From JAXMHB01 sp046346965 (GTDB taxonomy: Bacteria; Pseudomonadota; Gammaproteobacteria; Xanthomonadales; SZUA-5): a stretch of DNA of 64,000 nucleotides. Position 1 is the first letter of the stretch. Every line of letters starts with the position of its first letter. Below are positions 1-7,268 of the stretch, in pieces. Position numbers and translations under genes: made by a program. The notes beneath the pieces are model-generated. The model searched no databases. It was not told the origin of the DNA and saw only the letters and a list, made by a program, of their open reading frames with translations. Location: contig JAXMHB010000017.1 in NCBI GenBank assembly GCA_046346965.1, forward strand, positions 1 to 64,000, in the 5' to 3' direction.

Positions 1-497
1 GCGCACTGCTGGAAGTGGTGCCTGCCTGCGGCAATCCCGAGTCGATCCTGCGCCGGCTCAATCGCAGCCTGCACGCGGTGGTCGAGCCCGGATTGTTCGT
101 CACCGCGATGGCGGTGATGCTGGACACCCGCACGCACCAGATCGAGATCGCCTGCGCCGGCCATCCGCCCGGGCTGCTCAAGCGCGCCGATGGCAGCGTG
201 GTCGCGCTGGAGATCGACAGCGGCATTGCGCTCGGTCCGGACGACAACCCGGAGTTCGGCGTGCTCAAGCACACGCTGGCAGCGCGCGAAGTGCTGATGG
301 TGACCACCGACGGCGTCGACGAGGCGCGCAATCTGGCCGGCGAGGAACTCGGCACCGCGCGCGTGATTCAGGTGCTGGCCGAGAGCGCTGGCGCCACCGA
401 CGCTGCACGCCGGCTGCAGTGGACGATCAACCAGCATGCCGGCGAGGCGCGTCAGCACGACGATCTGACGGTGGTGACGTTGGAGCGCTGCAAATAG
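1..497 (+). CDS. PP2C-type (SpoIIE/RsbU-like) protein phosphatase, C-terminal part
   Basis: The window opens inside this gene; the reading frame is open from base 3 and stops at 497, giving about 164 residues. Visible motifs are those of the C-terminal half of SpoIIE/RsbU-type PP2C phosphatases: AGHPPGLL, the acidic TTDGVDEARN segment and the terminal DDLTVVTLE metal-binding segment. Such phosphatases usually remove phosphate from serine or threonine on anti-anti-sigma-type (STAS) proteins, often behind a receiver, PAS or HAMP sensor domain. That sensor part lies outside the window, so the input signal and partner cannot be named. The family assignment is firm; the specific role is not. Confidence 0.88.
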   Translation, partial: ALLEVVPACGNPESILRRLNRSLHAVVEPGLFVTAMAVMLDTRTHQIEIACAGHPPGLLKRADGSVVALEIDSGIALGPDDNPEFGVLKHTLAAREVLMVTTDGVDEARNLAGEELGTARVIQVLAESAGATDAARRLQWTINQHAGEARQHDDLTVVTLERCK

Positions 498-561
498 TGT
501 CGCTGGACGCCGCGACCGCAGCCTTGGTTATGCTGCGCAGCTGTCCACCGGAAACCTGCCC

Positions 562-1491
562 ATGGCCTCCAGTCTGCTTGCGCTGATTGACGACATCGCC
601 ACCCTGCTCGACGACGTCATGGTGATGAGCAAGGTCGCCGCGCAGAAGACCGCCGGCGTGCTCGGTGACGATCTGGCGCTGAATGCCCAGCAGGTGGCCG
701 GCGTGGCCGCCGAACGCGAGGTGCCGGTGGTCTGGGCGGTGGCCAAGGGTTCCTTCATCAACAAGCTGATTCTGGTACCGGCGGCGCTGCTGATCAGCGT
801 GGTCGCGCCCTGGGCGATCTTGCCGCTGCTGATGATCGGCGGCCTGTTCCTGTGCTTCGAGGGCTTCGAAAAGCTGGCACACAAGTATTTGCACAGCGCC
901 GCCGAGGATGCCGAGCACCACCGCGAACAACTGGCGGCCATGGCCAATCCCGCGCTCGATCTGGTCGCCTTCGAGAAGGACAAGATCCGCGGCGCCATCC
1001 GCACCGATTTCATCCTGTCGGCCGAGATCATCGTGATCACGCTGGGCACGGTGGCCGACGAGGTGTTTGCCAAGAAGCTGATGGTGCTCAGCGTGATTGC
1101 CATCGTGATGACGGTCGGCGTCTACGGACTGGTCGCCGGCATCGTCAAGCTGGACGATCTGGGCTACTGGCTGGTCAAACGCGGCGCGGGCATTCGGCGG
1201 CGCATCGGCGAATGGATCCTGCGCGCCGCGCCGCTGCTGATGAAGACGCTGTCGGTCCTCGGCACCGCCGCCATGTTCATGGTCGGCGGCAGCATCCTGG
1301 CGCATGGCATCGGCCCGCTGCACCACGGCATCGCCCACGCCAGCGAGCAGCTCGGCGCCGTCAGCGTGTCCGTGCTCGGCAGCACCCTCGGCATCCTGCT
1401 CGAAGCCCTGGTCGGCGTCATCGCCGGCGCGCTGGTGCTGCTGCTGCTGACCGTGGGCAAGAAGCTGTGGGGCAAGCGCGCGCCGGCCTGA
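562..1491 (+). CDS. DUF808 (YedI-like) inner-membrane protein
   Basis: This 309-residue protein has the complete DUF808/YedI layout. An N-terminal segment (about 1-65) contains the LLALIDDIATLLDDV and AAQKTAGVLGDDLA motifs. Hydrophobic helices follow at about 73-100, 150-195 and 220-305. The FEGFEKLAHK segment (about residues 97-106) and the long hydrophobic C-terminus are typical of the family. No biochemical function is established for it. The ATG at 562 is preceded by only a weak GGAAA ribosome-binding sequence. It stands alone between the phosphatase fragment and a repeat-rich gap. Length and motifs match YedI homologues, so the family call is confident. Confidence 0.85.
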   Translation: MASSLLALIDDIATLLDDVMVMSKVAAQKTAGVLGDDLALNAQQVAGVAAEREVPVVWAVAKGSFINKLILVPAALLISVVAPWAILPLLMIGGLFLCFEGFEKLAHKYLHSAAEDAEHHREQLAAMANPALDLVAFEKDKIRGAIRTDFILSAEIIVITLGTVADEVFAKKLMVLSVIAIVMTVGVYGLVAGIVKLDDLGYWLVKRGAGIRRRIGEWILRAAPLLMKTLSVLGTAAMFMVGGSILAHGIGPLHHGIAHASEQLGAVSVSVLGSTLGILLEALVGVIAGALVLLLLTVGKKLWGKRAPA

Positions 1492-1561
1492 GGGCTTGGG
1501 GCTTGGGGAGAAGAGCGGGGCGGGGGGAAGGGGGCGGGGGGCCGGCATTGCGGCGCCTGCG

Positions 1562-1757
1562 TTGCGGTGTCGCGGGTCCCGGGTCCCGACGCATCCATGT
1601 TTGGCTAGAGTCCCTGTCTCGCCCCTGGCGCGCTTGCTCGGGCGGCAAACAGGTACCTGCGACAGGGCTCGGAAGCGCGGCAGGTGCTGGTCCCCCGCCC
1701 CTTGACCCCCGCCCCGCTTTCGCTACTACGCACCCACCCTTGGCAAGTGGTTCCCAA
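1562..1757 (+). repeat. Composite dispersed repeat, copy 1
   Basis: Two heptamers (GGTCCCG/GGTCCCGAC) are followed by a short GCATCCATGTTTGGC piece. A core then runs from GTCTCGCC (1616) through GGTGCTGGTCCCCCGCCCC to ACGCACCCACCCTTGGCAAG (to 1747). The same ordered blocks recur at 41296-41421 and 41441-41560, and part of them at 3655-3720 on the other strand. The unit lies between the DUF808 gene and the stop codon of the response regulator. It contains no supported coding sequence. Confidence 0.75.
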
Positions 1758-1762
1758 CCGCG

Positions 1763-2290
1763 TCAGCGCTCTGCCACTGGGCGCTTGCCGAGCTTGCGTT
1801 GCAGGGAGCGTCGATGCATGCCGAGCAAGCGCGCGGCGGCCGAGATATTGCCGCCGGTGGTCGCCAGCGCCTGCTGGATGTGCTCCCACTCCAGGCGCTT
1901 GAGCGGCGTCATCGTCGTCGGCGCGTCCTCCATCGGCTCGGCGCCATCGCCGTCGAGCGCGCGCAGGATGGCGTCCAGACTGGCGGGTTTGGGCAGATAG
2001 TCGTCGGCGCCGCGCTTGATCGCATCGACCGCCGTGGCGACGCTGGCGTAGCCGGTCAGCAGCACGATCACCATCTCGGGCGCGAGGGCGCGCAGTGGCT
2101 CGATCAGACGCAAGCCGGAATCGTCGGCCAGCCGCAGATCGAGCAAGGCTGCATCGGGCGGCTGCGCCTGCGCGGCGGCCAACGCCGACTCGGCGTCCGC
2201 ACACACCGTGGTGGCATGACCACGCCGCCCCAAGGAGCGCGCCAATTGATCGGCGTACACGGCGTCATCGTCGACGATCAGGATGTGCAT
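1763..2290 (-). CDS. regA: RegA/ActR/PrrA-type response regulator
   Basis: This 175-residue regulator has a receiver domain (1-115) and a C-terminal Fis-type helix-turn-helix. The acidic pocket (D7-D9), phosphoacceptor D51 in LLDLRL, T79 in LLTGYAS and K101 in YLPKPAS are all present. The DNA-binding tail (about 130-170) carries EWEHIQ, NISAAARLL and MHRRSLQRKL, the signature of the RegA/ActR/PrrA global redox regulators. It lies downstream of the matching RegB-type kinase on the same strand, separated by about 130 bases that contain a heptamer array. In relatives the pair controls respiration, carbon fixation and redox balance. The targets here are unknown. Confidence 0.9.
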   Translation of the reverse strand: MHILIVDDDAVYADQLARSLGRRGHATTVCADAESALAAAQAQPPDAALLDLRLADDSGLRLIEPLRALAPEMVIVLLTGYASVATAVDAIKRGADDYLPKPASLDAILRALDGDGAEPMEDAPTTMTPLKRLEWEHIQQALATTGGNISAAARLLGMHRRSLQRKLGKRPVAER

Positions 2291-2317
2291 GGGCGCGACT
2301 CGGGACTGGGACTGTTC

Positions 2318-2376
2318 GGGACTCGGGACTCGGGACTCGGGACTCGGGACTCGGGACTCGGGACTCGGGACTCGGG
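2318..2376 (-). repeat. Tandem heptamer array (8 units, GGGACTC/GAGTCCC)
   Basis: Eight uninterrupted 7-base units stand between the stop of the RegB-type kinase and the start of the RegA-type regulator, with degenerate copies up to 2297. On the gene-sense strand the unit reads GAGTCCC. The same heptamer occurs about ten times at 30494-30563. Seven is not a multiple of three, but the array lies outside both genes, so a change in copy number would alter spacing rather than frame. Confidence 0.95.
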
Positions 2377-2419
2377 AGCATTGTGTGGTCGACGGATTGG
2401 GGCAAGGCGCAAGAGCACA

Positions 2420-3673
2420 CTAGCCCGCCGTCAGCCGCCGCACTGGCAGGGTAAAGCGTGTCACTGCGCCATCGGCGCCCGGCTGCAGCGTGAGCTCGCC
2501 GCCCAGGCGTTCCACCGTGGCATGCGACAGGGCCAGTCCCACGCCCATGCCATCGGCCTTGGTGGAGGCGTACAGCGTGCCGGCGAGTGGCCGCTGCGCC
2601 AGCGCCGGACCGCCGTGATCGACGATCTCGCCGACCAGGCGGTCCGCGTCGACCCTCAGGGCCAGCTGCACCTTGGTCTGCGCGCGCGCCAGCCCGGCGT
2701 CGGCGGCATTGTCCAGCAGCGCTTGCAGCAGGTGCGCCAGCGCCGGATCGGCGCGGACAGGCATGCTTGGCAGGTCGATGGACTTCTGCAGCGTGATCGC
2801 CGGGCGCAACAGCTCCCAGCGGGCCACCACGGTGCTTAGATAGTCCGCCAGCGGCTGCACCGCCTGCGCGTCCGGATGCGCATCGTGCACCAGCTTGCGC
2901 ACTTGATCGCGACAGACCGCCACCACCGCACGGGCGCGCTCGACTTCGGTCTGCAGCGTAGCCTGCCCCGCGCAGTCCAACAGCAGATCGTCGAGGATCA
3001 GGGTCAGTGTGCCGAGCGGCGTGTTCAAGGCGTGCGCCATCGCCGCCGCATGCGTCGCCAGACCGAGGATGCCCTCGTCGCGGGCACTCTGCTCGCGCAG
3101 CCGCGCCAGTTCGCGTTCGCGCGCGTCGCGAGTGGCCGCCAGGCGCGTCAGGACGGCCACGAAGACGATGGCGCTCAACACGAAGTTGACCGCCATGCCC
3201 CACAGATGCAGATCAAAGGTGCCGGCGATGCCGTGGATATGCGGCAGCGCCGGGCCCAGCGTCGCTGCCAGCGCGTAACCGAGCGTGGCGAGCGCTGCCA
3301 CCCCGAGGATGTGGCGCACCGGCAGCACCAGCGTCGCCAGCGCAATCGGCACCAGAAACAGCGAGACGAAGGGATTCATCGCGCCGCCGCTGTGGGCAAT
3401 CACAAAGGTCAGCTGCGCGATGTCGAAGCCCAGGTGCGCGACTGCCACCATCGGCGCAACCGGATCGCGTACGGGATAGACCCACAGGGCCAGATTGAAG
3501 GCCAAGAGCGCGGTCACGCCGCCCCATAGCGGCGCCGCCGGCAGCGGGATCTGCAGCCACTCCAGGGTAGCCAGGATGGTGGCCGCCTGACCCGCTGCGG
3601 CCCACCAGCGCAGCGTTGCCAGGGTGCGCAGAAAGCCAGGCTGGATCAACAAGGGAAAACGCTTGCCAAACAT
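2420..3673 (-). CDS. regB: RegB/PrrB-type redox sensor histidine kinase
   Basis: This 417-residue membrane kinase has about six hydrophobic helices within residues 18-178. It carries the GGAMNPF motif at 96-102, which corresponds to the quinone-binding GGXXNPF of RegB. The H-box centres on His214 (AMAHALNTPLG). Cys254 (VAVCRDQ) lies 40 residues beyond the phosphoacceptor His, the same spacing as the redox-active Cys265 and His225 of Rhodobacter RegB. The ATPase domain follows, with MGVGLALSHATVERLGG near the C-terminus. The ATG lies inside a dispersed repeat block (ATGTTTGGCAAGCG) and has no evident ribosome-binding site, so the true start may differ. Its partner is the RegA-type regulator downstream. 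Confidence 0.9.
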   Translation of the reverse strand: MFGKRFPLLIQPGFLRTLATLRWWAAAGQAATILATLEWLQIPLPAAPLWGGVTALLAFNLALWVYPVRDPVAPMVAVAHLGFDIAQLTFVIAHSGGAMNPFVSLFLVPIALATLVLPVRHILGVAALATLGYALAATLGPALPHIHGIAGTFDLHLWGMAVNFVLSAIVFVAVLTRLAATRDARERELARLREQSARDEGILGLATHAAAMAHALNTPLGTLTLILDDLLLDCAGQATLQTEVERARAVVAVCRDQVRKLVHDAHPDAQAVQPLADYLSTVVARWELLRPAITLQKSIDLPSMPVRADPALAHLLQALLDNAADAGLARAQTKVQLALRVDADRLVGEIVDHGGPALAQRPLAGTLYASTKADGMGVGLALSHATVERLGGELTLQPGADGAVTRFTLPVRRLTAG

Positions 3674-3720
3674 GAGTGCGTGGAGCCAAAAGCAAGGTCA
3701 GAGAACGGGGGACCAGCACC
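3655..3720 (-). repeat. Composite dispersed repeat, copy 2 (partial, at the regB start)
   Basis: Read on the minus strand this segment gives GTGCTGGTCCCCCG, then a variable stretch, then ACGCACTCATGTTTGGCAAGCG. These are the 3' half-blocks of the repeat unit at 1683-1747 and 41360-41421. It overlaps the first codons of the RegB-like kinase. The remaining gap to 3833 shows no other feature. Confidence 0.65.
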
Positions 3721-3833
3721 GCAGCGCGTGCCTGGCGCTGTCGCCGCTGCGGTTTGCGGATCGAGTATGCGCGTCCTTCTTCGCCTGATTGTCGCCGCGG
3801 CGCTTGACGGTCCTGGCATCCCTGCTCTGGCGC

Positions 3834-4802
3834 TCAGAAGCGTGTGGTCCAAGCCGCCCGCACACGCCAACCCTGGGTAATCTGAACCTCGCTGACCTGC
3901 TGATCCAAAGGCAGTTCGAAGCCCACTTCGAGCGCCTGACGCGCGCCCCAGGTGCCCGCCCACTGCGGTCCCAGCGCCAGGGTACGCTGGCGCGTGTCGC
4001 CCAGTCGCTCCCCGCCCAACTCGTCAAAGCGCTTGTGTTCACCTGACAGGCGCAGCTGCAGAGACTGGCTGCGGTCGTCATCCAGCCGCAGATAGCGGCC
4101 GACGGACACGGCCCACTGCAGATCGTTGCCCATCCGGTAATCGTAGTCGCCTTCCGTGCGCCACGCGTATTGCAGCTCGGCGCCATAGAGCCAACGCCCC
4201 TGACGGCCGTTCAGCGTGCTGCCCAGCAGCAGGTCGGTCGACCCGGAACCGAGCGCGAGATCGTGCCCGTGCACGCCAACCGGGATGCCGTCGTCATGCT
4301 TCAGGCCGCCGTGGTGGTCCTCGTCCAGTTCCTCGGCCAAGCGATCGCTGTCGCCGGTCGCCAGCTTGATGCCTGCCAGCAGCCTCCAGCTGAACGCAGC
4401 ATCGTCGCGCATGCGCTGGACCGCCAGGTACTGCGCCAACACGCTGACATCGCCCATGCCGGAGTCGCTGCCGCGATCGGCCATGCCGTCGTGTTCCAGG
4501 CGCAGGTAGCTGCGATGGATCAGCGGTGCGTTCAGCTGCAGCGACCACTGCTCGCTGAGCCCGTAGCCCAGAAACAGCTGCGTGATGGAACTCCTCAGAT
4601 ACTGGCCACCGTCCTCGTCGATACGATCGCCACCGCTGCGCAGCTGGTCATAGCGGCTGTATTGCTCGCTGAGGCCGGCGTACCAGCCACTGGCGCCCTG
4701 GGCATGCGCCAGTTGCGCGCTGTACACGGCGCACAGGTCGCACGCGGATGCACCACCTGCCAGTAACAGCCAGGGTGCCGAAGCAAGAAGGCGTTTGCGC
4801 AT
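3834..4802 (-). CDS. Outer-membrane beta-barrel protein with CxxC and His-rich loop
   Basis: This is a 322-residue secreted protein. A signal peptide covers residues 1-20 (cleavage likely at GASA/C), so a CDLC motif sits at the mature N-terminus. The rest alternates short amphipathic strands and ends in a phenylalanine (WTTRF), as outer-membrane barrels do. A loop around residues 155-185 is rich in His and acidic residues (DEDHHGG, VHGHDLALGSGSTD), suggesting metal contact. I do not know a characterised member of the family. It lies upstream of the RegB/RegA pair on the same strand, so a redox- or metal-related role is a reasonable inference but unproven. Confidence 0.7.
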   Translation of the reverse strand: MRKRLLASAPWLLLAGGASACDLCAVYSAQLAHAQGASGWYAGLSEQYSRYDQLRSGGDRIDEDGGQYLRSSITQLFLGYGLSEQWSLQLNAPLIHRSYLRLEHDGMADRGSDSGMGDVSVLAQYLAVQRMRDDAAFSWRLLAGIKLATGDSDRLAEELDEDHHGGLKHDDGIPVGVHGHDLALGSGSTDLLLGSTLNGRQGRWLYGAELQYAWRTEGDYDYRMGNDLQWAVSVGRYLRLDDDRSQSLQLRLSGEHKRFDELGGERLGDTRQRTLALGPQWAGTWGARQALEVGFELPLDQQVSEVQITQGWRVRAAWTTRF

Positions 4803-4884
4803 GGTCTGGGTCCATTTCCAAAGGCCGGCGACAGTAGGCCAATGCCGGCGTAGCCGGGATGCGACCCAGTGTCGCAGCCAGGCG

Positions 4885-5100
4885 TCAGCGCGAGCCGCGC
4901 GCCGTCACGCTGCCGGAAACGACGCCAGATCTGGCCTGCCAGAACTGCGCGTGGTCCGCGTCCACGCGCGGAGCGGGCGTTGGGTCCAAGCCACGGGCGC
5001 GATCGTGTTGCGCCTGGCGTTTGAATCCCCAATGCAAGGCCCACATCGTGCCGGCCCACAGCAGCAACAGCACACCGACGAAAACGCCTGCGGCAATCAT
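4885..5100 (-). CDS. Small single-pass membrane protein, hypothetical
   Basis: This 71-residue frame begins with one strong hydrophobic helix (about 3-22, GVFVGVLLLLWAGTMW). A basic stretch (GFKRQAQHDRARG) and a polar tail follow, consistent with an N-out or N-in single-pass inner-membrane peptide. It is on the same strand as the barrel gene and ends 82 bases before it. No clear Shine-Dalgarno sequence precedes the ATG. I do not recognise the family. The composition looks like a real membrane protein, but the call rests on that alone. Confidence 0.42.
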   Translation of the reverse strand: MIAAGVFVGVLLLLWAGTMWALHWGFKRQAQHDRARGLDPTPAPRVDADHAQFWQARSGVVSGSVTARGSR

Positions 5101-5186
5101 GGTTGCATCCGCTCAGAGCAGGAGTGACGTACCGTAGTCTGAAGTCCCTTGGTCGTGAATGCGGCCAGGTGTCGCAGGCGCGAGAG

Positions 5187-5453
5187 ATGACCATGAGCTC
5201 CCTACAAACCGGCCGCTGCCTGCTCTATGCCTCGGTGCTGGGTGCCCTGATCGGTGCGCTCGCCGGCGCCCGGTCCGCAGCGCAACCGCAGGCCGACCCC
5301 ATAGAGCAGGCGTCCATGACCCTCGATTGCACGCAGGCTGCAGCGCCGCAGCACGTCGAACTGCGCTTCGAGTATGTCTCGCTATCGGCGCTCGAACAGA
5401 CCGCGGCTGCAGCCGAGATCACTCCGGCACCGCCAGCGCCAGCGTCTCCTTGA
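5187..5453 (+). CDS. Small putative secreted protein, hypothetical
   Basis: This 88-residue frame has a hydrophobic segment (about 12-29, LLYASVLGALIGALAGA) resembling a signal peptide ending near AQP. A short mature part rich in Ala and Pro follows. A GAGAG sequence just upstream could serve ATG codons at 5187, 5190 or 5193. The 3' end overlaps the end of the convergent Lrp gene by 35 bases. No homologue is recognised, and the overlap lowers confidence. Confidence 0.35.
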   Translation: MTMSSLQTGRCLLYASVLGALIGALAGARSAAQPQADPIEQASMTLDCTQAAAPQHVELRFEYVSLSALEQTAAAAEITPAPPAPASP

Positions 5454-5907
5454 CCTCCTCCATCACCGCATAGCTGCGCGAACCGGAGACATGCGGCAAG
5501 GTCAGCAGGGTCTCGCCGAGCAGGCGTCGATAGGCGCCCATGTCGGCGACGCGCGCCTTGATCAGGTAGTCGAAATCACCGGACACCAGATGACATTCGA
5601 GCACCTGGGGCAATTCGACCACCGCCTGCTTGAAGGCCTGGAACACGTCCTTGGAGGTGCGCACCAGCCGAATCTCCACGAACACGAGCAGATCGGCGCC
5701 CAGCCGCGCCGGATTCAGGCGCGCGTGGTAGCCGGTGATGTAGCCGTCGTCCTCCAGCTTCTTGACGCGCTCCAAGCAGGGCGTGGGCGACAGACCGACG
5801 CGCCGCGCCAGTTCCACATTGGCCAGTCGGCCGTCCTGCTGAAGTTCGCGCAGAATCCGCCGATCGATTCTATCCAATTGATTCTTTTGGACTTTCTGCT
5901 GACGCAT
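5419..5907 (-). CDS. Lrp/AsnC-family transcriptional regulator
   Basis: This 162-residue protein is of standard Lrp length. The N-terminal helix-turn-helix (about 12-60) shows LDRIDRRILRELQQDGR, ELARRVGLSPTPCLERVKKL and the GYITGY hinge. The RAM/AsnC ligand domain follows (about 70-150), with VFVEIRL, VLECHLVSGDFDYLIK and LPHVSGSRSYAVM. It is transcribed away from alanine dehydrogenase across a 184-base gap that contains an Lrp-like palindrome. This arrangement strongly suggests control of alanine catabolism, as Lrp-type activators do in other proteobacteria. Paralogues such as BkdR or AldR cannot be separated by sequence alone. Confidence 0.93.
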   Translation of the reverse strand: MRQQKVQKNQLDRIDRRILRELQQDGRLANVELARRVGLSPTPCLERVKKLEDDGYITGYHARLNPARLGADLLVFVEIRLVRTSKDVFQAFKQAVVELPQVLECHLVSGDFDYLIKARVADMGAYRRLLGETLLTLPHVSGSRSYAVMEEVKETLALAVPE

Positions 5908-5937
5908 GGAATTTCGTGCTCCGCCCGGCCGCGCGCG

Positions 5938-5952
5938 CAGCAGAATCTGCTG
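5938..5952. promoter_or_regulatory. Putative Lrp-type operator
   Basis: CAGCAGAATCTGCTG is a perfect inverted repeat around AAT. It fits the E. coli Lrp consensus (YAGHAWATTWTDCTR) at 12 of 15 positions. It lies 31 bases upstream of the Lrp gene start and 140 bases upstream of alanine dehydrogenase, where a shared operator for the divergent pair would be expected. Confidence 0.5.
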
Positions 5953-6091
5953 CTGCCCGGAAATCTACAGCGAAAAACTCCACCAACGGAACCATAGACT
6001 GCCCGCCGATCCTGTCCGGGCCCAGATCAGCAGCCGATTGCGCTGCTGCGGCGCAGCATGACAGGCCACCCCAACGATGAGGCAGGCAACC

Positions 6092-7210
6092 ATGTTGATC
6101 GGCGTTCCCAAGGAAATCAAAAACCACGAGTACCGCGTCGGCATGGTGCCGGCCTCGGTGCGCGAACTGGTCCAGCACGGCCATCAGGTGGTCGTGCAGA
6201 CGCAGGCGGGCAGCGGCATCGGCTGCTCCGACGCCGATTACGTCGCCGCCGGCGCCAGCGTGCTCGGCAGCGCCGAAGAGGTGTTTGCCCAGGCCGAGAT
6301 GATCGTCAAGGTCAAGGAACCGCAGGCGGTCGAGCGTGCGCGTCTGCGCGCGGGCCAGGTGCTGTTCACTTATCTGCATCTGGCGCCCGATCTGCCGCAG
6401 ACCGAGGACCTGATCAAGTCCGGCGCCACCTGCATCGCCTACGAGACGGTGACCGCGAACAACGGTGGTCTGCCGCTGCTGGCGCCGATGTCGGAAGTCG
6501 CCGGCCGCATGTCGATCCAGGCCGGCGCGACCGCGCTGCAGAAGGCCAACGGCGGTCGCGGCATGCTGCTCGGCGGCGTGCCCGGCGTGGAACCGGCCAA
6601 GGTGGTGATCCTGGGCGGCGGCGTGGTCGGCGCCAATGCCGCGCTGATGGCGGTGGGCCTCGGCGCGCAGGTGGTGATTCTGGATCGCAATGTCGATGTG
6701 CTGCGTCGTCTGGTGGCGCAGTTCGGCACCCGCATCGAAACCGTGTTCTCCAGCGCCGACGCGGTGGAACGCCACGTGCTGAGCGCCGATCTGGTCATCG
6801 GTGGCGTGCTGATTCCGGGCGCCGCGGCGCCGAAGCTGGTCAGCGCGGACATGGTCAAGCGCATGAAGCCGGGCGCGGCGGTGGTCGACGTCGCCATCGA
6901 CCAGGGCGGCTGCTTCGAGACTGCCCACGCCACCACCCATGCCGATCCGACCTACATCGTCGACGAGGTGGTGCACTACTGCGTGGCGAATATGCCGGGC
7001 GCGGTGCCGCGCACTTCGACCTTTGCGCTCAACAACGCCACACTGCCCTTCATTCTGGAACTGGCGAACAAGGGCGCCAAGCGCGCGATGGCCGAGAACA
7101 TCCACCTGCTGCGCGGCTTGAACGTGCATGCCGGCAAGGTCACTTACCAGCCGGTGGCCGAGGGCTTCGGCTTCGAGTACGTGCCGGCCGAAAAGGCACT
7201 CGGGCTGTAA
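6092..7210 (+). CDS. ald: Alanine dehydrogenase
   Basis: This enzyme catalyses NAD-dependent oxidative deamination of L-alanine to pyruvate and ammonia, and the reverse. It is 372 residues long, matching the family. With Met1 at MLIGVPKEIK, the pyruvate-contacting Arg15 and catalytic Lys75 and His96 (YLHLAPD) fall at their usual numbers. The Rossmann motif VVILGGGVVGANAA lies at about 170-184. An in-frame ATG 15 bases upstream is less likely because a GAGGCAGG ribosome-binding sequence sits between the two. The divergent Lrp-family gene is the likely regulator. The substrate assignment is secure. Confidence 0.96.
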   Translation: MLIGVPKEIKNHEYRVGMVPASVRELVQHGHQVVVQTQAGSGIGCSDADYVAAGASVLGSAEEVFAQAEMIVKVKEPQAVERARLRAGQVLFTYLHLAPDLPQTEDLIKSGATCIAYETVTANNGGLPLLAPMSEVAGRMSIQAGATALQKANGGRGMLLGGVPGVEPAKVVILGGGVVGANAALMAVGLGAQVVILDRNVDVLRRLVAQFGTRIETVFSSADAVERHVLSADLVIGGVLIPGAAAPKLVSADMVKRMKPGAAVVDVAIDQGGCFETAHATTHADPTYIVDEVVHYCVANMPGAVPRTSTFALNNATLPFILELANKGAKRAMAENIHLLRGLNVHAGKVTYQPVAEGFGFEYVPAEKALGL

Positions 7211-7222
7211 GCCCTGATGCGT

Positions 7223-7244
7223 CGGCGGGCCACCCGGTCCGCCG
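7223..7244. terminator. Hairpin between convergent ald and peptidase genes
   Basis: CGGCGGGC and GTCCGCCG form an 8-pair stem (one G-U) around CACCCG in the 58-base convergent gap. No T-run follows, so a terminator role is only suggested by position. Confidence 0.35.
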
Positions 7245-7268
7245 GCGTTGGCTGCGCGCGGCCTGCGC

